A stretch of DNA of 64,000 bases from Euborellia annulipes (Eukaryota > Arthropoda > Insecta > Dermaptera > Anisolabididae). Below the pieces are notes generated by a model. It did no database searches. It was not told the origin of the DNA and saw nothing but the letters and a program-made list of their open reading frames with translations. Every line of letters begins with the position of its first letter. The stretch's first letter is position 1. The position numbers were made by a program, and so were the translations under genes. Location: contig JAKCPI010015529.1 of assembly GCA_023213315.1 (NCBI GenBank), forward strand, positions 62,001-126,000, given 5' to 3'. Of this stretch, positions 20,813 to 32,000 are shown one piece after another.

Positions 20813-20955
20813 ACTATATTCTGCCATCATCAGTCTTTCAAATTGTATCTACCCCGGAGTTGTGATACGCAATACATTCAATCAGGTCTATTCTCTAAAA
20901 ACAGACGTTAAAATTTAACATCATAAATTGAGTGTTAAAAAAACTATTCTCAAAC

Positions 20956-21731
20956 CAGGGGTGGGCAAAAGCCGGCCGCGGGCGGATCCGGCCCTTTGCT
21001 TACTTTATCCGGCCCGTTGAAAAATCCCTTTTATGCGATTTTGTTGAAATCAACAGTATAAATAATCAAATATATAAATAATAGAGTATTATAATTTCGA
21101 AGAGCCGTAACCATATCACTACTTTTATGTACGCAACATACTAGGTCTGTTCGATTATAATCTTTCATTAACTGATTTATTTCTCTCAATCATTATTGTC
21201 AGACTTGACACGTTGTGGTTACTCTGAAGAGTAACTCTCATGGGAATGATACTGAGGTGGGTTCCCGTTTCCTTCCTCAGGAGGAGGCATCTCAAATAGA
21301 GTTGGATAATTTATTGCCATGAGGTGGATTTGAACTCGAGTTGTATTCAACTCAGGATTATAAGCTCAACTCCTTTATCCCCTCGGCTAATCGCCTCCTC
21401 CACTGATTTATTTAATGACCATTAATTTAATATAATGGATCATATTTCTTTAAAAATTACGTGACATATTTTACTGGGCAAAAATTGTTCGCATGTACAC
21501 CCAAGTAAGACAATTTATTATTACTATTATCTATTATTAACTGTCAAATTTCTTTGTCCAAATGCTTTAAAATGATACTTAGAGTGTTTTTGCCTAAAAA
21601 AACTTCTTGGGCAGGGAAAAACTCCACCCAAAACATTCGGGTGTGGAAAGCGTACGCGGTATAGTCCTGCGGCCCGGGAGACATTTTGAAAATTTCATTT
21701 GGCCCGCCTTAAAAGTATTTGCCCACCCCTG
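20956..21731. mobile_element. hAT (Charlie-like) non-autonomous element
   Basis: Termini CAGGGGTGGGCAAA and TTTGCCCACCCCTG are perfect inverted repeats, with GGCCCG-rich subterminal sequence typical of hAT elements. Flanks TCTCAAAC and CTCTAAAC look like a diverged 8-bp target duplication. No transposase frame. Confidence 0.85.
21195..21410 (-). mobile_element. SINE family D (tRNA-like head) nested in hAT copy
   Basis: On the minus strand: GGAGGCGATTAGCCGAGGGG (A box region) and GAGTTCAAATCCACC (B box), the arrangement of a tRNA-derived head, then a body ending near the conspicuous GAGTTACTCTTCAGAGTAAC hairpin at about 21221-21240. Confidence 0.65.
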
Positions 21732-22219
21732 CTCTAAACCAAGTTTTAACAGCGACGTTAACATTTTACTTTTTAGCCCCAGGTGTTAACGATCCATATG
21801 AAGATAGCTATGTTTTCTGCTTGTTCGTGTCGATAACTTCTCGCGCATGCGCATTACTATTTATTTGTTATTCTCAATCTAGTAGGCCTATCTGATACAC
21901 CACCGTTAAAAAATGCAATTATCCAAACCAAGTTTTAACAGCGACATTAACATGTTGCTTTTATCTCAAAGCTTTTTGATTAAAGACGCCATTTTGATGC
22001 ATTAAATACGGCGTTAAAATATTAAAGGGACCTCCTAGACATGACATTAATTTTAAACATTATTGACTAAATGTTAACGCTTTGGCGTTAAAGTTTTTGC
22101 TAACAGAATAGCAATTTGAAACAAGGAGGTGTTAAAATGAATTAACGCTCATTTCAGATGTTAAAAGTCAACGTTTTTGCTTAGAGAATAGACCTGATTA
22201 TGTATTCTGAATAACTCAC

Positions 22220-22295
22220 CGATACATTTCCATAATTGTTGAAAATCGAAGGCTTCAATTTTTTGGCGGCTCCCGCTCCGTTCCTTTTGTTCCAT
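22220..22295 (-). other. candidate first coding exon, unknown gene
   Basis: ATG at 22293-22295 opens MEQKERSGSRQKIEAFDFQQ... and reaches a good donor (G|GTGAGT, 22214-22219). No partner exon was found because the adjacent downstream sequence is a transposon. An inverted related copy lies at 20735-20812. It could be a repeat-borne fragment. Confidence 0.25.
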
Positions 22296-22442
22296 ATTTA
22301 ATACTCAATCACTATCATTCACCATTTAATCTGAAAACAATAATTTGTCTCAGCATTAGTGAGTAATTAATTCAAATAGATAGAAACAACATCCAAAAAT
22401 TTGATAATACCTGCCTACTGTTATGTGTCTCTTTATTATATT

Positions 22443-22630
22443 CTAGCGGTGTGTGATTGTTAAAAAAAATAATCGATTGTAGATTGTGGAAAAACATTCG
22501 ATAGTTTCGAATAATTGATCTTAAAGAAAAAAAAATCAATTACAGTAATCGATTTTTTAACAAGAAATTATTTTTAAAGAAAAAAAATAGATAAACAATC
22601 GGAATAATCGATTATTTTGCATATCCCTAG
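22443..22630. mobile_element. short hAT-like MITE
   Basis: Left CTAGCGGTGTGTGATTG and right (complement) CTAGGGATATGCAAAATAAT, with repeated AATCGATT units inside, typical of CTAGGGATGTGCAA-type hAT ends. Confidence 0.6.
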
Positions 22631-23214
22631 TATATACACAATAAATAAGCTGTTATCACTTTTTAAAAATAAGAAATAGATTATGCTTTTAACTTAGAAC
22701 AAAATTACAATAGATATTGAAGATATCTCAGTAATTTTATGTAGATATTTTTTTATCACTCAAAAGTGAATTAATTACGTACTTTTTTAACAAACAAATA
22801 ATAGATTAGTATTTAAAATCACCATTTTTTAATTCTAAAATTTATTATCTAGTCAAAGAATTTAGGCCAGATTCTTGCTGGCATCCCTGGGCACGGCATC
22901 TTCCATTTCCCTTTTTCACTTTCATGGCACTTAAAAAAAAAATCTTAATAAATATAACTTTAAAAAAAAAATTCTTAAACTCTTGCTGATAGTCACAGTC
23001 GAAAGAAAGTGATTCTCATTACTAAACTAGATTAAATTGTTATTTTTTAATATTGTCGAATTATTTGAGATTAATCCATATTTACACCAAGACGCGTTTG
23101 GTGTGGACGAGGCTGAGAATTTCCAAATTATATCAATAGTAATAACTATGTATTTTGAATGGTAAACAATTCAAACTCTGAATCCAAGAAAAAAAAATTT
23201 TTCTCTGTTATATT

Positions 23215-23445
23215 CCTTCCTACCGCAATTTTTTCTTAATCATTTGCTAACGTTTCGGCTCGGGTTTGAACCATCTTCGGAGCTACAAACATGCAAAAAT
23301 AATAAAAACATAAGATATTTTGTTTTTATTATTTTTCCATGTTTGTAGCTCGGAAGATGGTTCAAACCCTAGCTGAAACGTTAGCAAGTGATTAGGAATT
23401 TTTATTAAATTAAATAAAATAAAATTTGGCTGCATTCTGCTTGTA
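23215..23445. mobile_element. palindromic element with paired hammerhead-like motifs
   Basis: Minus-strand core at 23246-23286 (CCGAAGA, GGTT...AGCC stem, GAAACGTT) mirrors a plus-strand core at 23345-23385 (CGGAAGA, GGTT...AGCT, GAAACGTT). The TTTGTAGCTC inner arms and the outer TTTGGCTGCATTCTG match the other elements of this group. The U4 position of the core is mutated in both. Confidence 0.65.
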
Positions 23446-23757
23446 AATTATTCCTTCTTATCTTTGGCATAATTCTACAGCTATAACAATATCTTCAATT
23501 ACTATTTGATCCCTCCCTGATTTCTGGTATTAATCCCATTTTCTCCCAGTGTTATCCTCACACAAGGAAAATAATCACTTTCAACATGTTAAATGCCGAA
23601 TTACTTGAAATGAGAAGTTTTCGAAAAAAGTTTCATTAGAATCGCTTACATGTTAGAGGCATGCATAGTGTCTTGTGTCCCCTCCAGTATACAGTGTATA
23701 TATCAAGAGTTGCGGGAGCGACTCGATGCCGAGCAAGGAGACGAGTCGTCCCTAAGA

Positions 23758-23759
<2 letters not shown>

Positions 23760-23789
<30 letters not shown>

Positions 23790-23812
23790 GTAGTATATAT
23801 ATATATATGAAA
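23760..23812. repeat. (AT)n microsatellite
   Basis: Two AT runs separated by AGTAGT. Confidence 0.9.
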
Positions 23813-24243
23813 ATATAGGGACGTGAAAAAATTTTTTGAGAAACTTTTCTCTTTCTGGGCGAATATCTCTAAAAAGTTTTAAGATATCGAAGCCAAATTT
23901 TTTTTTATAAAACCAGAAATAAATAAGGATTATTTTGAGCACAAAAGTTCTAGATTAGTTGATGTTAGATGTTTTTTGGTTTTGTTTTTCTGGTTGGTCG
24001 ACTATCTTTCACTGGAATACCCTTGAAACGGACAGACAAGTCCATTGATGAGGCTTTTCTCTAGTAGCTCGTTAATATCAATAAATGGATTTAACTTGCC
24101 ACTAACTGTTTTTGAAATAACTATCTCCCTTTTGAATTGAGGTTTTGAATTTCTAGTGAGATTTTTTCTCTTTGAACCTTAAATTAATCTTTTCTTCTCA
24201 TTTTTGGTCCACTCCTTTTCTCTATTGATTTAGGAAAATTTAA

Positions 24244-24441
24244 GGTCATTTTCCACTCGATCGTGCCGCTGTGATACGATGCCGTCGGCCGTAATCGCTC
24301 AAACGGACTTGCTATTTAAATAGCATTGGAGAGGCCGTTTCAATTTCCATTAAACTTGCTGAGCCGACTGCTCTTTAAATAGAAAGTCCCTATGAGCGAT
24401 TACAGCCGACGGCAGCGGCACCAGCTAGTGGAAATTGGCCT
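24244..24441. mobile_element. MITE flanked by TTAA
   Basis: Left GGTCATTTTCCACTCGATCG...GCCGTCGGCCGTAATCGCTC and right (complement) AGGCCAATTTCCACTAGCTG...GCCGTCGGCTGTAATCGCTC. TTAA occurs at both edges (24240-24243, 24442-24445), as expected of a piggyBac-type target duplication. Confidence 0.7.
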
Positions 24442-25698
24442 TTAACAGTATAAAAACGTTATGCAAAAATTTTGATCTGATATTCTTTGTAAGTGACCAA
24501 ATAATGATACTCGATTAACCATCGATTGTTTCCTGTTTCTCATTTCTTTTTTTTTTTTTAGATGATCGTAGAATATATAGTACAAGTTATTATAATTAAA
24601 CTACTTATTTATGCAGAGAGAGGGGGCCACTTACGAGCCAACATAGAAGTCAGGAGAGAGGAAAAAATGAGTCATTGATGCTGAACTTTGAGTGAATATA
24701 AAAATTAAATTATAAAAAATAAATTAAACTTTTGAATCAAAATAATCATTTCCACCCTTTTTTCAAATGCCAGAGCTTGGAAGATTTTTTTATTAATGAG
24801 AAGCACTTTCTTAGACAGTCGTTTTAACTAAAAATAAAATTTTAAATTTAGAATAAATATTAAACTAATAATAATCTGTGTCCACGCCTTTTTTTTATAC
24901 ATTAAGACCTCGATTAGTATGATTAATAAATGTTTCTTACAACTCTACAATGTATTCTACTTATATTAAACAACCACAATTGACATTAACTCCTACTAGC
25001 AAACATCCATTGCCAGATGTTAATTCAAATTAGTACTAATCGAGTGCTCGTATATGCATTAATCAAAAGCCCAAATTTTTCACTAAATAAGAGTTGTGCG
25101 AAAAAAATATCCTGCAAATCCATTATTTATATATTTCATAATATAGATATTTTTTATATATATTTTTAAAAATTGATTATAAATAAATTGAAAAAAAAAT
25201 TATTAATTCATCATTAATAAGTCGAAAAGTAAAAAAAAACAGTTTATAATAATATAAAATAAACATTATCACTTATGTATATTATGTACATGTAGCTATA
25301 ATGAAAATATAATTATTTACATTGGTGTTCCAAGAGCTATCTGCAACAATTTGAAACAATCGGAGGAATACGCAAACGTATCCACTGACGGAAGGAGATT
25401 CCTCTTGGAACAAATCTATATATTGTTCATAAATAAATAATTAATTTCAATTAATTTATTGCGAAATTTATTATGAATTCTGATTAATTATTTATTTATT
25501 TTATTTATATTTAGTGAAATATAAAAAAATCCACCTAAGAGGTTTTTGCTCTTTTTAGGCATTTAAATGTAAATAAATAAAGAAAATAATAAATATAAAA
25601 TTAAACTTTAATATCTGCATTTTATTGGAATCTTACTTTGATTCAAATTAAATATCCATATTTTCCGAATTTTCTCTGATTGTAAATAGAAATTTTAA

Positions 25699-25790
25699 AA
25701 ATCTGGTACTAACCGCATATAATACAACTTTCTTTTACTTTCTATAACTTATATAATCGAAAGTTGATGATGATATGTTGTCCCAGTATT
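25699..25790. repeat. long hairpin repeat (TCTGGTGTGA family), degenerate copy
   Basis: AAAAATCTGGTACTAACCGC...ACAACTTTC and the complementary ATCGAAAGTTG...GTTGTCCCAGTATTTTT follow the layout of 15430 and 44384 with substitutions. Confidence 0.5.
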
Positions 25791-26461
25791 TTTTATGATT
25801 TCTTACCTGTATATATGTTAATATATATAGAGAGAAAGAATTTGATTCATATATTATTCCCTCTTTTGATATAAAAAGTTGAGATTTTGCAAAGAGCTCT
25901 AGAATATCACGCATGAATATTTTAGCACTTAGGCCACACCAAATTGGGCCCTCTGTGCCTCTGGGGTGAGATCTTTTCCCACTTTCCTACAGGAGACTTC
26001 GGCACTTTTTAGAATTATTTGCGGCAAGCTGGTGTTAAGACTTCGGACTCTGTAATCAACCGCTTATCCACTTGTCTCCTCGAAGCGAACATCTTAAAAT
26101 CATAATCAAATTTTGCAAAAATAATATCAGATATGATGAATTCAGTCCGATACTCGAATCAGTCAATCCAAATCAAAGCACATTTTTTGTTGTTAATTAT
26201 TACGTATAATTAGAGAGCGAAAAAATAGTCTTTCGAACTTTTGTCAATTTTGAGACTTTTCCAGATTTTCTTCACTGATCTCATAAAAAGAAACATTTTT
26301 TGAGATTTTCCAAACGACTTTTTTGCTTTTTTGCCTGTCAGAGACTTTTTTTTTTTGAAAAAGTGCCTTCTATGACCGACTTTTTTTCAAATTTTTTAAT
26401 ATAATATGCTTTTTTTTTAATTTTGCATTTTCGGCTGAGGCCATTGAGTTTTTTTCTTTTT

Positions 26462-26560
26462 TTTTTTTTAAATTTATTTATGGTCTTTTTCGGCATCGAG
26501 ACCCGGTCCCTATTTATTTCAATTGATTTGTATCCAAATCAATTAATATATAAGGTTTTC
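26462..26560 (-). mobile_element. SINE family B fragment
   Basis: T-run, GGTCTTTTTCGGCATCGAGA, CCCGGTCCCTATTTATTTCA then ATTGATTTG and its complement: the family-B 3' half in reverse orientation. Confidence 0.6.
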
Positions 26561-26787
26561 GGAGAAAAATACACCAGCGGTTGCTTTCCACATTAAAATA
26601 ATTTATTTTGCAAATCATACTTTGAATACACACAAATGACTCCCAAGCAGCTCTGGAGTGAACATTTCCCTACCTTCATAAAAATAAAAATAAAATAATA
26701 CAATCGTTTATTGCAAAATAAATATTTAAAAAAATCAATTAATTTTTCCTTTCTCTTATCTTAATATGCATATTAGGGTTATCCTGA

Positions 26788-26876
26788 TCGGGGGGGGGCG
26801 GGGGTCCGGGGGGGGGGGGGTTTTTTTTGGTTAGGGGTTTTAATTAAAGTTTTGGGGGGCCCCCCCCCCCCCCCAT
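26788..26876. repeat. G/C/T homopolymer cluster
   Basis: Runs of G (8 and 11 or more), T (8) and C (15 or more) occur within 90 bases. Read length here is doubtful; no biological call is made. Confidence 0.6.
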
Positions 26877-27453
26877 AGAGGTCATATTTTTTCCATCGCC
26901 TTTGAACTTTGAGAATTTTCAAGATTTTCCTAAAACTTCTTCCCTTTGTTTTCGTCCACAAGGGACTAAATTAATTTCAAATTACAATAAAACTAGAAAT
27001 TTATTATTTAGAATCTTTTATTGCTTAAAATTACCTCAAATAATACATATTTAATAGAACGAATAGGGATAGATTAAATTGTTTCATATGTCAAAGTTAC
27101 TCAGCATATTTCTTTTTCATTTCATATTTATTTGTCAATCGTATTTTTCAGTTCGATTATATAAAATTATATTTAACAAATATGTGAGTAGTTTAGTGTT
27201 TAGCCAAATTTGAATTGAGGTATTCATGAATATCAATACTTATTCAAATGAATAGGTCTCAAAAATTATTTAAATTATTAAAATTATAAACAAGGTGTCC
27301 GAGTTATCAAAAGAAATTGTAAAGTGCTTCAAGGCTGTATTTCTTTTACTTTGAAGAATTTAAAGTGGCTGTTGTATTTAAACAGTAGATAGGAAAAGGA
27401 GAATGCAGCCAGGTATTGAGTCTCCACGAAATTAAACTCTCTGTTCAGGAAAT

Positions 27454-27750
27454 GTGGGTCAAACAGGGTGTAATATTAAACAAAGGATGGCGGGTCATCG
27501 AAGTAACATAAAATGCAAAAAAACATGCACTGCGCTTTGCATGCATTCGTTAGAAAACAATCACAAATTCGACATCGATAATCCAAAAATTCTCATGCAG
27601 GTGAATAATACATCGAAACGTTTGTTTGCTGAGAAATGCTTTATCAAGGCTTTGGGGGAGAGAGCAATTAATTTCCAGACTGACTGTGTTGGACTCAGCA
27701 ATTTTTATATTTCATTTCTCGATGGCCTGGGAGACACGTTGTGTGTGTGA
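27454..27750 (+). CDS. GIY-YIG endonuclease domain of a Penelope-like element (partial)
   Basis: The ORF reads GQTGCNIKQRMAGHRSNIKC, then CTALCMHSLENNHKFD, then TSKRLFAEKCFIKAL, the ordered blocks of the Penelope-type GIY-YIG endonuclease C-terminus (conserved R in KQRMAGHR, H-F-D, and the catalytic-like E in LFAEK). The frame is open upstream into the inverted arm, where the GIY/YIG tyrosine motifs would lie; the readable residues before GQTG are SGNV rather than a YVG-type motif, so the domain start looks damaged. It would nick target DNA for retroelement insertion. This is a fragment and not an active gene. Confidence 0.8.
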   Translation: MGQTGCNIKQRMAGHRSNIKCKKTCTALCMHSLENNHKFDIDNPKILMQVNNTSKRLFAEKCFIKALGERAINFQTDCVGLSNFYISFLDGLGDTLCV

Positions 27751-28271
27751 ATAAGAAATTGAGGCAATAATTAACGATAGTAAAAATTTTTACTTCTAAA
27801 TTAAATAAAATATGAAAGAATTTAAATAATTTTATATTTTTTCATAAATATTACTATTAAATGTGCCCAATGGGTCAATGCATTCACATTGGCTTATTAT
27901 CTATAGGATCTGCTTGATTTGATCGATTAATATGTAAACAAAAGGTTTCGGCATCCCATCTCAGTGTCACCGACCCCACTAAGAGGTCATTGCTTAACAC
28001 ATCGAATATAAATATTTAATGTGAATGAATTTATTTCATTAATCAAAACAACTTTGTATCTCTGACTTGGCGCTCTGTATATATTACTGATAAGCATTGC
28101 ATTGTATTTTTGTACAAACAATTAATGTATAATAATACAGACTTTATGACAACTCCACTATTGACTCAATGCTTTGCTATTTGAGTTCATACTGTATGTA
28201 TATATTGTTTGTAAACATATATAAATGAATTATTTTACTAACTGTACGATGCTTTCAGCTCAACTATTGGA

Positions 28272-28309
28272 CTGAGGATGGTTTTATCTCATTAAAGCCG
28301 AAACTGTTT
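28272..28309 (+). ncRNA. hammerhead ribozyme-like motif in Penelope-like element
   Basis: CTGAGGA box, stem II GGTTTT paired with AAAGCC (one G-U), loop ATCTCATT, then GAAACTGTTT. The inverted arm of the element begins at the predicted cleavage side, after GAAAC. Confidence 0.6.
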
Positions 28310-28377
28310 CCTGAACAGAGAGTTTAATTTCGTGGAGACTCAATACCTGGCTGCATTCTCCTTTTCCTATCTACTGT

Positions 28378-29096
28378 TTCTTTTACTTTTTCATATTATT
28401 AATTCTTAAACTTGACAGCGACTTTTTAAAGACTTTTTTTTGCCAAAAACAGACTTTTTACTGACTATTTGACTTTTAAGGCGACTTTTTTCCGAAAATA
28501 AGAGACTTTCCGCCCTCTACTTATAATAATAAAAATAGAGCTTTTTCAACTTGCACAACTTAATACAAAGTAAATGCAATAAAATCATTTTTTTTTTTGT
28601 ACCAACCCATTTTACTTACACATACACGCACACATTTATATATAAACTGGGCCTCAGCGTTTTTTTTACGGAACAAGTGAGCCGCACATCAAAAAAGGTT
28701 GGGAACCGTCGGTTTAGACAATATGATGATTTGTCAAGGAGCTAAAAGGGTGGGAAGAGGGATGAGAGGGTAAAAGTAATGTGGACGCTAAACTTTATAT
28801 GATCCATTAAAGAAAATATTATGGTGTATGGTGGCCTTTACATATATAGGTAGAAATCAACTACTGTACATTTTGAAAATATTTTTTTTCCCTCATTTTA
28901 TTTTAGTGAGATAAACCTCTGCCAGAGGGGGCTGCGAGTCAAACGTCAAAATGTTCAAAAGCTGTCAATTTGCTTCACATATAAAGAGCTCTAAATTGTA
29001 AACAGTTTATATGGAAATAATTTAATTAATTATAATACCATAATATTTGAATATTTATAAATCTATTCTTAATTATCATAAAAATATTTTTTAAAT
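28378..29096. other. gene-free stretch upstream of SMG8
   Basis: T- and A-rich, with a short CACACG/ACACAC run near 28620. The last 100 bases before the ATG probably hold the SMG8 leader. No promoter motif recognised. Confidence 0.35.
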
Positions 29097-32000
29097 ATGA
29101 AACCAAAAAAATTTAAATTGCCATATTCACTTTTGGATAAGTAAGTATACATTTCATTTAGATAGTTTAAGAATAAATATAAGAAAGATTAATTTTCACA
29201 TATATTCATCTCTTTTTCAGTGAAATTACTCATATGAACAAGAAAGTCGTAGTAGTATCAATTTTTGGGAAATCTCGTTTTAATTCATCAAGTTATAAAA
29301 CTTGGTGTTTAGATGCCATCCAAGGATATCCTGTCTTAAAATCCTCAATTTTTGAAGATAGCGATGTCGATCCAGAAATTCTGGTAATTGACGTTTAATG
29401 ATTTGTTGAGAATAAGAGAAAAGTATTAAATAATAGGCAGCCATCGAAGTAAATAAAAATGTATTGAGTACACTATAAGAATAAATGACAATTTTTATTT
29501 ACCCCATTGGCTGCCTATGCTTTATATTTATTTTTATTCCCTTAAACAATAGGGAACCCAGAATGGTTTGGAGATATTTTATAATTTTCATAGGTTTTAA
29601 TAAAGAACTGAACAACTAATGGATATTTCTTTAATGCAAGATCGAAAACCCTTTTTTAATATAAGAAATATACATAGCTGAACAACTCTTTATTAAAACC
29701 TTCGACAAAAAGTCAATCATATATATTCAGAACTCGCCACCAAAATGAACGATTAGTTTAGATAAAATTTTATTTATCTAAATGGGAAAATCATAAAAAA
29801 CTTTTACAAGTTAATAGGGACACACTTTTAGAATAAATTTATTCTCCTCTATCTATTTTTTCGAACCTTTGCTTTAATAAGTGCCCAGACACATGTCTCG
29901 TTGGGACGTTCGGTCTTTATTTGTTTTTCACTAGATCATTAATATTCCACAATTGTTTTGGAGAAAAACAAGAAAAAGATAGAGGCAAAAATTAAAAAGA
30001 AGCCTTCTAAATCTGATAGATTGATTCGTCTACAATAAAATTATTTATAATTTTCACTATACTGTCTTTTTTTGGAAAATAATGAAATCGACTGTTTCAT
30101 GCTTAGATGCATGACTTTTACACCCATAAACACAAAGTAGATACACATTGCTTTTATTTTTATAAGGAGAAAATTTCATATTTGTGAATGAATTAGTGTA
30201 TGTATGTATTATTTATTAATCTAACAATATATATTTTTTTAATTATCGGTTATATTTTAATAAAAATAGAGGTGCAATATTTAATCATACCTAGCATGCA
30301 TGACGGTGGAGAATATAAGGGAACAATTATGAAAATGGCTCTAGCCGGTCAGAAGATTATTTGATTAATTAATGTAGAAAGTGGCTGTGGGATGATTAAA
30401 TCGGCCGAAAAGTTTTGCGAAAAAGGAGTTTAATTTAATAGAAGCTCCCTTTTTTTGGAATGGGTGCATAAGGTCCGAAGACCTATAATGACCAATAGTC
30501 ACATGCAGCCAGGAAGAAAATAAAAACAAAGGAGAAGCATAAAGGGGAAACTCAACTGCGGGAACTGAGAAGATGCCTGTTGAGGTTAGACTTGAAAGTC
30601 TGAAGATTGTAGGTTTTGGGTAAGATAGACGCAGGGAGCTTGTTCCAATCACGGGAGGTCATGGGAACAATGGAAGAATGAAATTGGATTTGTTCTGTTA
30701 GTAGATCTGAACAGCATAGGGATGCTGGGACGATGCCTCTCTTGTGTTCGGTGAATATGTTGCATTGGGTGGGATAATTGATTTTAATTCGGCAGAGCAT
30801 TGACCATGGTAATACCTGTAGAAGAGAGATAGTGCAGACACGCTTCTTCTATGATCTAGTGACTGTAGGGATGCAGTAAGGGTAGAATCACCTATCAGTC
30901 TAATTGCAGCCTCTGTATGGCTTCCAAGGAGGAGAGAGCGTCTTTCGACGCCCCTCGCCAAAGGTCGGAACCATATTCAAGACACGGCCGAATTTGGGCT
31001 TTATAGAGGATTAGGAGTTGTTGGGAGGAAAAGTAACTTCGTTTTGAATAGGAAACCCAATTTCCTTGCGGTAGATTTAACCACAGAAGAGATGTGGTTG
31101 CTCCAGGAAGATCAGATGTAACTGTCACTCCCAGAACATAAAATGAATCTTTGAACTCGAGACTATTATTGCTTAAATAAGGGGAGGGCAAATCCTATTT
31201 TTTTGTCTAGAAATTAAACAACCCAGCTAGCAGAGACCCGTCAAAATGACGTCCGAAACTGGTCATAGACTGACCAAAAATGACGTTATGTTTGACGACA
31301 ATTAAATTATTTATAAGAAAGAATAAAAAACATAGCAGACACAACCACCCCCGTAGGAGAGGGTGAAAACCGCCCCCAAAAGAGAAAAAATTCGTAAAAA
31401 ATAAACTAAAAGTTGTGTCACCCTGGATTTTTGTCTAGAAATAGTTTAAGGGATGAGGAATAAAAAAAACATCATTTGAAAATTTTTTTTTTAAAATTTT
31501 TCAAATTTTTTTTTAAATTTTTTTTTTTTAAATTTTCCAAATAATCTTCTGACCGGCTAGAGCCATTTTCATAATTGTTCCCTTATATTCTCCACCGTCA
31601 TGCATGCTAGGTATGATTAAATATTGCACCTCTATTTTTATTAAATATAACCGATAATTAAAAAAATATATATATATATTTATTATTTATTAATTGTAAA
31701 ATATATCTTTTTCATAAATAAATAAAAAAAAAATTCAAGAGTGAAATCGACGGATTTTATGACAATAAAAAAAGAATAATATATTTGCATCTTCGAGGAG
31801 TTTTTGACGTTCATACTTTGACGAAAAAATATAACTCAATAACATCGGATCTTGAAACACAGGTATTATTCATTTTATATTCTAATTCTATTGTTTTAAG
31901 AAGAAGTAGGATTTTTATCAATGACTTTTAATCACAAGGCTTTATTTTATTTGGAATGAGAGTTTTTCTTGTTCACAAGTTACAAGTTAACTTTTTATAC

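Larger units (their letters stand above)
20884..22194. mobile_element. 1.3 kb TIR element hosting nested insertions
   Basis: Ends GGTCTATTCTCTAA...AACAGACGTTAAA and complement of GTTTTTGCTTAGAGAATAGACC. The interior carries many GTTAAA / TTTAAC units and an internal duplication (CCAAGTTTTAACAGCGAC at about 21737 and 21934). A hAT copy (20956-21731) containing a SINE is inserted near its left end. Confidence 0.65.
27384..28377 (+). mobile_element. Penelope-like element fragment with inverted terminal arms
   Basis: A ~70-base arm at 27384-27450 (ACAGTAGATAGGAAAAGGAG, AATGCAGCCAGGTATTGAG, CTCTCTGTTCAGGAAA) returns as complement at 28306-28377. Between them are a GIY-YIG endonuclease ORF (27454-27750), an AT-rich untranslated part and a hammerhead-like motif (28272-28309) directly abutting the right arm. 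Penelope-like retroelements combine a reverse transcriptase with a C-terminal GIY-YIG endonuclease and carry hammerheads in their terminal repeats; here the reverse transcriptase is missing, so this is a 5'-truncated copy capped by an inverted terminal segment. Confidence 0.8.

Noticed and set aside
22855..22932. Minus-strand reading CHESEKGKWKMPCPGMPARI...KFFD followed by a stop, after a T-rich acceptor-like tract
   Set aside because: It looks exon-like, but no upstream partner exon or family could be identified; too short to call.
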